A DNA stretch of 64,000 nt from Turbatrix aceti (taxonomy: Eukaryota > Nematoda > Chromadorea > Rhabditida > Panagrolaimidae), in assembly GCA_963969345.1 (NCBI GenBank), contig OZ017767.1, forward strand, positions 372,001 through 436,000, read 5' to 3'. Position 1 is the stretch's first letter; each line of letters starts with the position of its first letter. The notes below the pieces were generated by a model, which saw only the letters and a list, made by a program, of their open reading frames with translations, was not told the origin of the DNA and made no database searches. The position numbers and the translations under genes are program-made. Below, piece after piece: positions 49,153 to 60,454 of the stretch.

Positions 49153-50010
49153 TTGTTCATGTTAAAAAAGTTTAACATCCACCTCATATAAATATCTGTG
49201 ACCCGCAATTTACGATTGTTGCGATTGAATGTGGGGATGAACAATGCCGCATTAAGTTGGCTTCAATTTGAGAACAAAACTGTCGGTTTGTTGCTCGGTT
49301 AGCCAATACGTAAGTGTACATCTTACTTTCCCATAAACTTGATTATGGATGTGCGTACTTGCTTGTAGTAACTGTTGACCGTTTTTACCACATATTGCTA
49401 ATTTGATTTTTTGACAACGCCAAGGAGAGAAAGGTTTGAACAGTTTGGTGCACGCACATCATAACGAACGACAAGGAGAAAAACGAAGTCAAACGATTTT
49501 TAACAACGAAAGAATTTTAAATGTATCGTGGCCAAGGCTAAAAACGGATCCATTTTTTATCTACCCGGGCAGGCCTGATACTGTAAAAAAATGTAAAAAT
49601 CATAAAAAAGTTTTAAAAAATTTTCAAAAAAGGCTCATGGAATCACTTTCGGGTATCCGAAAATGTCGAGTACCCGACAACATAATCTACAAAGCGTTCG
49701 ATTCATTCATTTTGTTGATCGATTAAAAAAATTGTACGCAAGAAGAAAAATTTTAGTCAATATTTCACGCATCCTGAAATCGTTCATTTGCTTACCTGCC
49801 GCGCAGGTAGTAATCATGAATAAGATACATATGACCAAACCCAATCTAAAAACGTGTGCATGCATGTCTGCCTGTACCCCTGTGTCTGTTCGCTTGAAGG
49901 CACCCGTATACGTACAACACATGAATTCACTGACTGACTCACAATTACTTTGAGTCATGCGCGACGACCTCAAAGTAATTCAGTAGTCGGTATTCAGTGT
50001 TGTTCAGCAA

Positions 50011-50148
50011 CCCGCACTAGCATATTGAGCACTAAAGGAGCACAACAGGGGGGGAAGACTTTTTTCAGCTTGAATTTGAATAAAAATAAGGGGAGAAAAG
50101 TCTTCACCCCCTGTTGTGCTCCTTTAGTGCTCCTTATGCTAGTGCGGG
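50011..50148. repeat. 138-bp fold-back hairpin
   Basis: Arms 50011-50064 and 50096-50148 pair over about 53 bp with three or four mismatches (tips CCCGCACTAGCAT); the loop is about 31 nt. The size suits a short MITE or a long hairpin RNA precursor. Confidence 0.8.
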
Positions 50149-50541
50149 AACAAGGTGACGACAATTGTAGCCGTAGTCGTAGTCGTCCATTCCCTTTTCT
50201 GTCTTCATTGCGCGGTCAGCCTGCTGTTATCACCATCAGCAGCAGGAGCAGCATTGTTGTCGCCGTCATTTTGTTCTTACTCTCTCCTCCTCCGCTTCCT
50301 GTACTATCGATTTGACCGACTCCGACGACAAGTTTTGTCGTGCCGTCATCGCGCACCGATTTATCTTCCCGCCCGCCCGACAGCTCTCATCCTGAAAATT
50401 GCATGCACACACGTCCTTCTTGGATTGGTAATTACTTGTTTCCCTTTTTTTGTCACCGTGCACCACTGCTGCGCAGGACTTCTTCTATTAAAGATTTTTT
50501 GCTGCCCTCTCAGTCGACTTCAATCACATTGCTTCTCTGAA

Positions 50542-53217
50542 ATGACGCTGCCACGACGATGCTCGTCTGTTGGAGCAGCAGCAGTGGTCGTCTACGTCAT
50601 CGGTGCTATCCTCGTCGCACACGTTGCTGCCGAAGACAAGGCTGAAGTCAACATCCGGGTCAGCGGCGCATGTAGTCCTAGTAGGTGATTGATCTGTTAT
50701 GTTTCAATTTTTTCTGACTGAAAATTTTTTTTTTGGATTGATTATAAGAGGCAGTCCACGACAGGATTTAGGAACAAGGGGGAGACGAGGACAAGGCTTT
50801 TTTACACTTTCAAATGTTTTGAGCCAGAATTGTTCCCCACCCCTAGGAAGGTCTAAAACCGCGATACACAGATTTTTAAAAAAATCGGAATCTGTAGTTT
50901 TGGCTTCTGAAAGGTTTTGACACAAGTTAATGCCACGCACTGCGTTCAAGAGGAAAAGAGCTGAAAAATTTTTTAGGGGGGTTTTGGGGGAAGGGGAACA
51001 CGATGTCGTAGTCAGATTTTTTTTATCGTTACGGTAAGTGCCACTTTTAGGCAAATTTTTTTGGTTTTTTGGCTACCATTGATTGGGTTTTCAGAGGTGC
51101 CAACATTGTTATATCCTATCTTCTTCCCCGTGTTTTTACGCCTCGAATGATGTATAACACAAAATTTTGAAAGGGGGATAAAGTTGTCATTTTGGGCTAT
51201 TTCCGCCGCGCACTCGAGTAAAAAGCGCGCGCACTGTCTCTTTTTTGCCTCGCAGGTCGAAAAAATGATGCGCCCGCACGTAAAAGGAGTCGACTTTGAA
51301 AAATTGCCCTGAAGCCAGTTTTTGTTTTTAATGCTTGCGGTTACTTTGTTGGGTTTGGGCATGTCCCAAAGATTGTTTTCAGCTACTCGTGCTTTTTATT
51401 GCATAATTTTCCGATCAGTGACGGCATTGGAAAGTTCATGTTTCTATTGTCGCCTGTAGCACTGTGCAAAATTAAACGACAAAAATGGCAAGTAGGTTAA
51501 GACAATCTTTGGGACATGCCCAAACCCAACAAAGTAACCGCAAGCATTAAAAACAAAAACTGGCTTCAGGGCAATTTTTCAAAGTCGACTCCTTTTACGT
51601 GCGGGCGCATCATTTTTTCGACCTGCGAGGCAAAAAAGAGACAGTGCGCGCGCTTTTTACTCGAGTGCGCGGCGGAAATAGCCCAAAATGACAACTTTAT
51701 CCCCCTTTCAAAATTTTGTGTTATACATCATTCGAGGCGTAAAAACACGGGGAAGAAGATAGGATATAACAATGTTGGCACCTCTGAAAACCCAATCAAT
51801 GGTAGCCAAAAAACCAAAAAAATTTGCCTAAAAGTGGCACTTACCGTAACGATAAAAAAAATCTGACTACGACATCGTGTTCCCCTTCCCCCAAAACCCC
51901 CCTAAAAAATTTTTCAGCTCTTTTCCTCTTGAACGCAGTGCGTGGCATTAACTTGTGTCAAAACCTTTCAGAAGCCAAAACTACAGATTCCGATTTTTTT
52001 AAAAATCTGTGTATCGCGGTTTTAGACCTTCCTAGGGGTGGGGAACAATTCTGGCTCAAAACATTTGAAAGTGTAAAAAAGCCTTGTCCTCGGTCCGAAA
52101 TCCTGTCGTGGACTGTCTCATAAAAATTGCAGAACTCGATTTGTTTGGTCAAAACCTGTTTCAAATAACTTTTAGAGAAGATAAAAACAGTTTTTTAATG
52201 CTAATAATTTTTTAAATTAAATTAAAATTAATTAGCATTTATTAAAAAATTAAAACATTAGAAAAACCAATTTTATCGATCCTCATCATCCTGATTTCAG
52301 TCTACCTCCAACGACGTGGCATCGAGTTGAGCAAGTACAGACCTTTGATCAGATTTAACCCAGAAAAAATTCAATTGATCCCCAAAAATCCGGTTATTCC
52401 TGGATGTGTTAAGATTAAGGCAGAAGGCGTCGAGATACTCAAGCCTATCCGAAATCTCCTTGCCGAAGTCGAGATGCGCATCGGTGGAACACCCGATCCC
52501 AACAATCCAACGCTGCCCTGCACCAAGAAAATCGATGAAAAGGTCAACCAATGCCCGTGCGCCAAAACCGAAGGATCATGGTTCGAACAAGAAAAAAACT
52601 TTTTTACTGATTATTTTTTTCATTTTGCAGCGTTTTTTGCGACTTCTGCAAGCAAATGAGGAGTCAAGCTTCTAAAATCAGTATCACGGAACAGCGCTCG
52701 AATGCCAACAACAATCAGTCGATTGCCGAGGCTTGCAAGTGCGAAGTCATGCAGCCTGGACTTTACGACATTGAGACTGAAATGTGCACGCCTGAACTCG
52801 ACGATGCAAAGCAGTTCATTCCTCCCGAAATCCAGAACAATATTTTGGACAAGACTCCGGTGAGGACATTTGAAAAATTTTTTACCGAAAAAAACATTTT
52901 TTGCTATAAAAATATTTACTTTTTTTGAATTAGACAAAATTTAGAATTTATTTTGTTCATATTGTTTTTCCAAAACTTTTGACGCAATTTTTTTTGATTA
53001 AAAACAAAATCCTTTCCGTATTTTTTTCTTAACTTTACATGTTTTACAGATTTCAATGTTCATCACAGTCTACCTCATGGATATGCAGCAGCACTCGGGT
53101 GAAAGCTATCTCTCAGCCTTTGGCAAAGCTATCCTTCAGCGACGCATGGCCCAGAGTACGGTCGCATGCTTCCTCATGGGTCTGGACGTAACGCTTGCAT
53201 CGTTTCCCTCGAGTTGA
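50542..53217 (+). CDS. secreted Cys-rich protein, nematode-type, unknown
   Basis: Four exons (50542-50680, 52301-52580, 52631-52859, 53050-53217) make 271 residues. Exon 1 is a signal peptide with a long hydrophobic core (AAAVVVYVIGAILVAHVAA). The mature protein has about nine cysteines, among them TLPCTKK, CPCAK and CVFCDFCKQM, and a beta-rich central part (PVIPGCVKIKAEGVEI). The spacing suggests a disulfide-stabilised globular protein, perhaps lipid- or ligand-binding, but I recognise no named family. The exon 2 donor (TG, GTTCGA) is non-standard but keeps phase and yields the natural CVFCDFC text. Intron 1 is 1,620 bp because a 1.37-kb fold-back element sits in it. Confidence 0.8.
50748..52119. 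mobile_element. 1.37-kb near-perfect fold-back element in an intron
   Basis: Arms of about 613-628 bp (50748-51375 and 51503-52119) are inverted copies with almost no differences, the main one being a roughly 12-bp length difference near the outer tips. The loop is 127 bp. The element is flanked by ATAA on both sides (50744-50747 and 52120-52123), a likely 4-bp target duplication. No transposase. The frames found in each arm are identical to each other only because the arms are identical, and they are not genes. Confidence 0.9.
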
Positions 53218-53486
53218 TTTGGGGTAAAGCTGCTGGCGTGTTTTATTATCAATTCTCACTCACTCACACTTCACACTACATATTCTTTCGCTAGACGACA
53301 CTTACACAACCGAATCGACGGGATCGTAGCGACGTGTCTTCTCTTTTTTTAGTACTTTTTAGTACGTTTTGTGTTTTTTGGCGGAAAATGATTTTTGATT
53401 TTTTGAACGGGTTTCTACTGGTTTTTTTTGCCATACCAAAATGCTTCATCGTACTCTTCTTTTTATTTCATCCAAAAATTAACGAC

Positions 53487-54293
53487 CTAATAATCGCCAG
53501 CAAAGGAAGGCGTCGAGTTGTTGAGCGAAAAATCCGACAGGTCTTCTTCATAGCTGGAGTACAAGGCCTTATAAGACAGCCCAAACGCGTTATCCTTGCG
53601 TCGATCGCACTCCAGTCTGTGACGTTTTTTGCGCGTGACATCCTTGCAGCGCTCGGCATCCACGACGCCCTTCATGAGTTCGACGTCCACGACGTTGAAG
53701 GTTTCCTGCGAGATCCCGAGTGCCCGAAGGTAGGGTCGCTGCTTGGCACGGCACTCGAGTGCCCGGTAGTATGCCTTGATTTTGTGAGCCAGCATGGCTT
53801 CGTCTGCTTCGAGACGGGTGATTTCGGCCGAGACGCAGCGCTGCAGGGCGAAGGGAGAAGGCGTGGGTGCGATATAGGCTGAGCGAGGAAAACGGGCGGT
53901 TGTAGGGGCGGTCAGGGGCTTCTCGACCCGCATGCAGCGCGTAATCAGGGACAAGTAGTCGTTGGCCGTGCTTTTAATTATTGTTTCGAAGGTGAAGCAA
54001 CTGCAAAAAAATGATCAAAAACAGTAAAGTTTCCAAAAAAACAATGCTACGATCAAAAAACAAGAGTAACGAAAAATCGCAATCGAAATTTTTTTCTAAT
54101 TTTTTTACCGTCAAAGTCTTTTTTTGTCCAAAAAAATTCAAACTCACGTTTTCCCGATCTTGCTGACGTCAACACATTGATAGCAGAGCGGTTTGTTTGT
54201 ATCAAAGGTCCAAAACAGACCGCAGAGATTGACCGTGTTTGTAGCGTATTTCGTTTGACAGCGTGAGCACGCGATGTAGTCCATCATCGCCAT
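53487..54293 (-). CDS. cysteine-containing protein, unknown
   Basis: Exon 1 ends at 54148 (donor GTGAGT) and exon 2 is 54000-53487 after TTTTTTTGCAG. From the first ATG (54293) the product is 219 residues. The open frame continues upstream, without an ATG, to about 54455 and includes a hydrophobic run (VASGILLCAPFCVGL) that could be a signal or membrane segment, so the true start may be in an earlier exon. The first part has paired cysteines (CSRCQTKY, CGLFW, CYQCVDV); the rest is basic, with LERC-type single cysteines and a Ser/Tyr/Asp-rich end. A TATAAAAG lies at 54452-54459 on this strand, about 160 bp before the first ATG, and would place transcription start inside the open frame. No family recognised. 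Confidence 0.6.
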
Positions 54294-54451
54294 GACCTCG
54301 TCGGTAATGGTGTCCAAGCCAACACAAAACGGCGCGCAAAGTAGTATCCCGCTAGCTACCTTGAGCTGCACCGGCGCGTGCGTGTGTGAATCGAAGACAA
54401 AGCAAACGTCGAGCCGGGTTGGTGAAAAGTTTGTACGTACGATGGGAGATG

Positions 54452-54459
54452 GCTTTTAT
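54452..54459 (-). promoter_or_regulatory. TATA box candidate
   Basis: TATAAAAG read on the minus strand, preceded by a short G-run, upstream of the Cys-containing gene. If used, transcription would start near 54425 and the first ATG would be at 54293. Confidence 0.35.
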
Positions 54460-54558
54460 ACCCCCGATTATGGTAATTACGTTTATGAAATTGGCATTTT
54501 TTGCGCGCGACTTATGTTTATATTTTTATGCACGCACTTTGCATTCTACAGACACGCG

Positions 54559-54625
54559 CGTTGCTCAAAAAAATTTGGTTTTTGCTCAAAAAATTTGGTT
54601 TTTGCTCAAAAATTTTGATTTTTGG
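54559..54625. repeat. short tandem repeat
   Basis: About three copies of a 19-20 bp unit (GCTCAAAAAATTTGGTTTTT). Confidence 0.7.
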
Positions 54626-54722
54626 ATTTTGAAATCCTTTTTCTATTACTTAACACAATTTTAAATATTTTAGTTAATCTGTTACTTTTCTTTCGAGTTC
54701 TATTTTTTATGGAAAAATAAAT

Positions 54723-55913
54723 TCATAATATTATAGCCACTGTAGTATTATTAGCATTGTTCACCGACGACGATGCCATCGCTTTTTTCTTCCACAATTT
54801 TTGCAGAAGCAAGAGTCGAACTGTGCGATTGAAAATTATGAGTATGATAAAGTGCGCCGTACACTTGAGTACCCAGATGTATTCCTGTCCAATGTTGACA
54901 ACATCGTACCAAAATCGATCGTCTCCCGGATCGCTGGAAACGTATCGCTCGTTCCATACGTTCATTTCGGCTTCCATGACGAATAGGCTACAAATAATTA
55001 CGCATTGAGCAAGGACAAGGAGATCTCGTCTCGAGGATATTTGGTGGTTAAATGAGAACGCTCCACCGTGCTGGCAGCGTTCCACCATGTGGAATTTAAT
55101 TTCAATAAAGATAATGACGTAGAGAACTGTCATGAAGAGGGGGACAACTTGCTTGATTAATGTTCGGATCTGAAAATAAATTTTAGTGGAAACCGTCTGT
55201 TTTGTGTTAAAACCAAATACGAAGGTATTTTTTGTTTTTTAAACTGCTGTTAAATATAATACTTACAACAAACATAGCCTTGCAAAAGTCATTAGACACA
55301 AAACATCTGAGCGTGTTGTACGTGGCGTATTCAAAGTTCATTGTCGTCCGACAGTCACAAAAATAACTAGCTATCTGGTATCCGACCGGAAATATCCAAA
55401 CACCAAACACGACGTAGTATATTGTTGGAAACGTAAAAAGTACTCTATTTATAGCCGGTATGACAAATATAAAAAAACGGTTTAGCGTAAGTGTAAGTGC
55501 AAAAAATAATGCGCCATAATAGGGAAGGCGTACCATGTTGAGAGCTTTTTCAAAGAATTCCTGCGGAAATATCTGTAATAGAAGCTATTACGTTGCACCA
55601 GATTTTTTTACTTATAACTTACGTTGAACTCATTCAACACGGAGCAAATTGTAAAAAAGAAGGGAGTAAGCAGGATTCCGATGTCGGATATCAAGATTTG
55701 GGACACCAGAAGAAAAAATGCGTGATTATCCAGTTCTCGACAACCCTACAAAAAATGTAAAAAACAGTGTCAGCAATTTTTTAAATTTTTTTACACAAAG
55801 TGCCCTCCTTAACTTACAGTAACAAACGCCCACAACATCATAATATTCAACACAATGGATATTGTAGTGAGCAAAAATAAAGTCACATAAATAATTACGG
55901 TGAATGTCATCAT
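54723..55913 (-). CDS. Srx-type serpentine receptor A (chemoreceptor GPCR)
   Basis: Four exons (55913-55818, 55745-55623, 55572-55267, 55169-54723), 323 residues, seven hydrophobic helices. TM1 has the Asn of class-A receptors (SIVLNIMMLWAF); TM2 carries LVSQILISDIGILLTPF; TM3 ends LNRFFIFVIPAIN, the Srx form of the DRY region; TM6-7 include WYDVVNIGQEYIWVLKC and FNRTVR. This pattern is that of nematode Srx receptors, expressed in sensory neurons and coupled to G proteins; the ligand is unknown. The start follows an A-rich context (AACAAATG) shared with the paralogue at 56.7-57.9 kb. The two are about 80% identical in exons 3-4, a recent tandem duplication. Confidence 0.9.
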
Positions 55914-56731
55914 TTGTTTTTATTTTTAGTTTTTTTAGGTTTTTTTTTAATATTAGGCTTACGACGTAGCGTACCAAAAGAAGCAAGAATATTTTACGTG
56001 ACTCTCTGTAAAAAAACAGTAATTAAAAAACAAATATTGTTAGTTCGCTTCAGTGAAATCAAACCGGTACAAAAATAAATAATATTACTGTCAGCGCAAA
56101 TTTAGTTAAAAATTATTATCGATGGAAAAAAACTTTTTGTGATTGCAATCAACAATAGTCTATAAAACACCGGTCACCTGTACAGGTACACCTATTACCA
56201 TCAGCCTAACCCAACCCAGCATCAGTGTTCATCGCCCATTTCAAAAGTTAACAACAGCTTACGTGAGTTTATATCACAGCTGTTCACGTATCTCAACTTC
56301 CTGTCTAAGTAAGGTCACAACAGACTGCAGATAAACAACGGTAATCCCACAATGATTTGAGTTTCATTCATTCATCATCAAACGCTATTAGCAGACGTCA
56401 CAGATAAAGGTCGTAACAAAAAGACAACATAAAAAATTCAAATAAAAGATAGTGAAATAAATAAAATATTAAATAAAAATAGTCGTTGTTACTGTTTTGT
56501 CCCGGATTACTGTAGCGCAATCTTTGCAAATTAATCATGACATTATCAGCAATGATCTTGTTGTTATGTCTCAAATGTGTAGGCGTTTATTCATCGTACA
56601 AAACACAACACACATTTTTTGCTTGTTAGTTATCGTATACTTCGTAATCGCAGAGCAATTTTAGTAATGTACATAAAATTAATCACCCTTTGACCTTTAA
56701 AAAGGTCAAAGGTTCATTTTTATTTAACAGT
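55914..56731. promoter_or_regulatory. upstream region of Srx gene A
   Basis: Holds the 3' UTR of receptor B and the promoter of receptor A. Two blocks resemble the region upstream of receptor B: 55950-55985 (GGTACGCTACGTCGTA on the minus strand) and 56325-56365 (CAGATAAAC..CGGTAATC). The first resembles an exon end with a GT donor, but receptor A has no matching acceptor before its ATG. Confidence 0.4.
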
Positions 56732-57876
56732 TTACAAAACAACAACCATTATATTATTATGAGCCTTCTTTGGCAACACCGCCGTTTTTTTCTTCCAAAA
56801 TTTATGTAAAAGCAAAAGCCGAACTGTTCGATTGAAAACAGTGAGTATGATAAAGTGTGCAGTGCATTTGAGTACCCAGATGTATTCCAGTCCATAGTTT
56901 ACAATATCGTACCAAAATCGATCGTCTCCCGGATCGCTGGAAACGTATCGCTCGTTCCATACGTTCATTTCGGCTTCCATGACGAATAAGCTACAAATAA
57001 TTACACATTGTATAAGAATTAGGAAGTCGCGTTTCGAGGATACGTGATGATCAAATGTAAACTTTCCGCCGTGTTGGCAGCGTTCAATTATGTGAAATTT
57101 AATTTCTATAAAGATGATTACGTAGAGAACGGTCATGAAGATGGGAACAACGTGCTTTATTAATGTACGGATCTGGAATGCAAAAAAGTATTAACAAAGT
57201 TTTCAAAATTACATAACATACAAAAAAACATACGACAAACATAGCTTTGCAGAAATCAGTGGATACAAAACACCTGAGTGCGTTGTACGTGGCGTATTCA
57301 AAGTTCATTGTCGTCCGGCAGTCACAAAAATAACTAGCTATCTGGTATCCAACCGGAAATATCCAAACACAAAATACAACAGAGTAAATAGCTGGAAAAG
57401 TGAAAAGTACTTTATTTATAGCCGGTATGACGAAGATAAAAAAACGATTGAGCGTAAGTGTGAGTGCAAAAAATAATGAGCCGTAATACGGTAGGCGTAC
57501 CATGTTGAAAGCTTTTTCGAAAAATTCTTTCGGAAGTATCTGTAATAAAATCCGTCTTTACATAGTCATATTCAATTTACCGTATAACTTACGGCAAATT
57601 CATTTAGAACAAATCCAATTGTAAAAAAGAAGGGCGTAAGGAGGATTCCAATGTCTGAGATCAAGATTTGCGACACCAGAAGGAAGAATGCTTGATTGTC
57701 TAGTTCTCCGCGACCCTACAAGAACAAAAAGCAAAAAATTGCAACACACAAAAACAACTATTTTATTTAACATAAGAGAAACTTACAGCAACAAACGCCC
57801 ACAGCATCATGACGTTCAACAGCATGGATATTGCAGTAAGCAAAAATAGGGTTACATAAATAATTAAAGTAATCAT
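56732..57876 (-). CDS. Srx-type serpentine receptor B (tandem paralogue)
   Basis: Four exons (57876-57787, 57715-57593, 57539-57234, 57172-56732), 319 residues, with exon borders at the same positions as receptor A. Helices and motifs match: MLLNVMMLWAF, LVSQILISDIGILLTPF, LNRFFIFVIPAINKV, FWYDIVNYGLEYIWVLKC. It differs mainly at the N-terminus, the loop after TM4 and the last 20 residues. Poly(A) would lie in 56.6-56.7 kb. As in A, the conserved Cys pair (YFCDC, LRCF) may form the extracellular disulfide. Confidence 0.9.
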
Positions 57877-58378
57877 TTGTTTTTTAAATAATTTCTATCA
57901 CCACCAAATATCTAAATAAATTTATTTGACGTACGATGTAGCCTACCAGAAGAAGTGAAAACGGCTGATCTGCTTCTATGCAAGTGTAGCAAAAAATAAA
58001 TGACAGCAAACCGGAACAAAAAAATAAAATAAGGGTTATATTTTCGACTTACTGCCTAAAGGTCTCAAAAGGCTTCAGATAAACGACTGTAATCTGATAA
58101 TGATTTCATACTTTTATTTACGTTAGCCGTTCTTGGTATTTGTAGCACCTGCGGGTTCATCGACGTTAAGGAAATTCGCAAAATAACAACCTATCATAGA
58201 AAACAAAATGTCTCATTTGCTGTTTTGTACAGGAATTTACGGGACTCGATTCGAGTAATCATTTAGTATATTTTTTTGCAACAAATGCAGGCTTTGTATA
58301 ATAATTATCCAAAACGCAACATACACAATATATTTACAGTTTTTCTCTACAAAAAATGTAATTGTATCTGAATCGCAG
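57877..58378. promoter_or_regulatory. upstream region of Srx gene B
   Basis: A 502-bp gap holding the receptor B promoter and the 3' UTR of the ATP5S-like gene. Blocks at 57930-57960 and 58070-58110 are shared with the receptor A upstream region, including a GATA-type TTATCAG on the minus strand. Confidence 0.4.
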
Positions 58379-59174
58379 TTACTTATCGTAATCGATTTGG
58401 CACAGAGGCAGCACACTCTTGACAGCGTCAACCAGCGATTTCGGTTTCTCGACTCCCTTCAAGTCTTTCAAAACCAGCGTTTTGAGTTTTCTATAAAAAA
58501 CCAAACATTTAGACCAAAAAATAGAACAGAAAAGGGTTCTCACGAAAACTTGACTAGTCCTTCGACGGCGTCATCGGTAATGAGAGGGCAAGATATGAGT
58601 TCGAGCCTGGAAAGCTGCTTTCCTATCGTATCGGCCATGTTGGTGATGCCTGTGTCGTCGAAATCCTTGCACGACGCGGCCTTGAAGGACTGGATTCGTT
58701 CAAGTCCCTCGAGATAGAGACATCCATAGCCTAAACACCCAAAGGAAAATAAAAGGGTTCCAACACGAAAACAAAAAAAACGACCTGTAATGCATGAATC
58801 CGTAGCGTCGACATCGATGAGATGAGCCTTGGCATCAGCGACAGAACTCTGGCGATGCAGCTTCTCCTCATAGTCATCCAGGTTATGGGCAAGTTCGTTC
58901 CAGTCGGAAAACCAGGTCGCGGCAAAAGCGTCGAGGCGAACACGCCCTCCACACCGGACAATCCATTCGGCAGCTGCGCGATCGGGTCCGACAAGCTTGA
59001 TACGGGTGACGTCTCGACTGAAAACACAGATCACACATCAATCATGATCAGCAAGGCTTATTCGTGCCAAGACACTCACGCGTTGAAGCCATCGATGAGC
59101 CAACGAAGGCCAAACAACTCGTGGTTGCCGAGCTTTTGCTTCCAGCCTGATGAGAGAAAACGGGTCATGTGCAT
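58379..59174 (-). CDS. ATP5S/DMAC2-like leucine-rich mitochondrial protein
   Basis: Four exons (59174-59080, 59017-58785, 58730-58544, 58490-58379), 208 residues, the usual length. Starts MHMTRFLSSGWKQKLG, then VGPDRAAAEWIVRCGGRVR, the hallmark of the ATP synthase coupling factor s / DMAC2 group. Leucine-rich repeats follow (LERIQSFKAASCKDFDDTG, LSRLELISCPLITDDA, LKTLVLKDL). Members are matrix-side proteins linked to ATP synthase or to assembly of the complex I distal arm. No strong cleavable presequence is visible, though the N-terminus is basic and Ser/Arg-containing. A second ATG at 59168 would remove two residues. Confidence 0.85.
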
Positions 59175-59526
59175 TGTGAACTAGAAAATTATGGTTTTCG
59201 ATTCAAATCGGGACCAAAACGGCACGAAAAGTAATCGAAACGTTCAAAAAATACTGTAAATGCAGCGAATTCCAAAAGAGAATCAAAAAAGCAACAAAAA
59301 AAAACGGCATGCAAAAAATCGTAATTTACTAGAGTGTCACCAACAATTCAAAAGTACAGTAAAGAAGTAACAATAAAACGTTTCCCCGGCGAGTTATAGG
59401 TCAATAATATCCCGCACCCAAAAAAAAAGTAACGACCGTATCTCAACAGTGATTGTATCACAAGTCCAGTTTTCTTCAAAAACCGCGTTTTTTATTCAAA
59501 ATACACAAAATCGAAGTATTCTTCGA
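59175..59526. other. intergenic region
   Basis: A 352-bp A/T-rich gap between the sld-5 stop and the ATP5S-like start. Nothing recognisable beyond A-runs. Confidence 0.6.
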
Positions 59527-60454
59527 TCACAGCAACTGAATGCTACCCCTTTCAAGGTGTTCTTCGACGCAGACGTAGGGAGCAAAAAGTCGACTGCCCT
59601 TTTCGAGTGGCACGACGATCTCGGCATGCTTGTCCTGCAGATGAGGCACCGTGATGCTGTCCGCGTTGGATTCTGTGACCGTAAAAAAGACATTTTCTCG
59701 ATTGGATTTCTTAGGCACTGGAATCTTCTGCATAGAAGGGGGCAGGAAGTCGAGAAATTCAACGTGAGCTAGGCGGCTGGATGCGTCGAAGAATTTCTCA
59801 GCGAATGAACGTTCCCTTTCGTGGAGAAGTTCGGGTTTATTTGTCGCCTTTCGATGATCGTCTTCTTTAATGATGGCAACGACGTCTGCTTCTATCTTTT
59901 CGAGCCGCTTTCTAGAAAAAAAACTAAATTCTGTGGTTTTAAAAAAAAAGATTTTTAGGTCAAAATACAGCTTTTTTTGCTACTCAAAAATTATAAAAAA
60001 TATCTTACTTTTTACGGTAACAAAAAAAAACGATTTTTAAGCCAAAAACTATTTTTTTCGCCATAAAACCTCAAAAAACCAACCTGAGGTAATCGTTAAC
60101 AACATACGATATCCGATTGAGTTCCAAGCTGTGGATCGTACACTTGAGTTGTCGTCGGGTCGAAGTCGACACGCCATCGATGTTCTCCTTCATAAGCTCG
60201 ATCTGTGCGACGAGGTAGTCGACGTGATCCCCCCGATGTGGCAGCAGCTTCAGTGACGCGCATTCGTTGATCCAGGCTTCAGTAAAATCAGACAAAATCT
60301 GTGCCGGGGTCTGGTATTCGTCGTCGTCGTCGAGCGCTGCATCCATCTCGGCACCCGTAGCGTCGGCAATGTCATTGCCCTGCGTATCGACTTGCAGTGA
60401 GTCCGAGATAGCTGCCTGGGTTGTGTGGAGATCGAGACTGTCGGGGAGATCCAT
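59527..60454 (-). CDS. sld-5: GINS complex subunit Sld5
   Basis: Two exons (60454-60084, 59911-59527), 251 residues. After an acidic leader comes the A domain (TPAQILSDFTEAWINECASLKLLPH, IELMKENIDG, IHSLELNRISYVVNDYLRKRLEKIE), then the small beta-rich B domain (VFFTVTE, IVVPLEKGSRLFAPYVCVEEHLERGSIQLL). This order and ending are those of Sld5 (GINS4). GINS binds MCM2-7 and Cdc45 to form the replicative helicase. The length is slightly above the usual 220-230 because of the N-terminal acidic leader. It lies 353 bp upstream of the ATP5S-like gene and 366 bp downstream of the duplicated-module gene, same strand. Confidence 0.93.

Larger units (their letters stand above)
47401..50541. other. 3.1-kb repeat-rich intergenic block
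   Basis: No gene is supported. It contains a terminal-inverted-repeat element with a second GC-rich element nested in it, and a 138-bp fold-back near its end. The sequence from 50150 to 50540 is GC-richer and pyrimidine-rich and probably holds the promoter of the next gene. Confidence 0.6.

Noticed and set aside
51012..51866. Two identical 116-codon frames on opposite strands, looking like a gene pair
   Set aside because: They are mirror images caused by the fold-back arms; the alternating, composition-poor protein and lack of ATG context or splice partners argue against coding.
56143..56334. 63-codon plus-strand frame between the Srx genes
   Set aside because: Thr/Ser-rich chance frame within a region that shows promoter-type conservation on the other strand.
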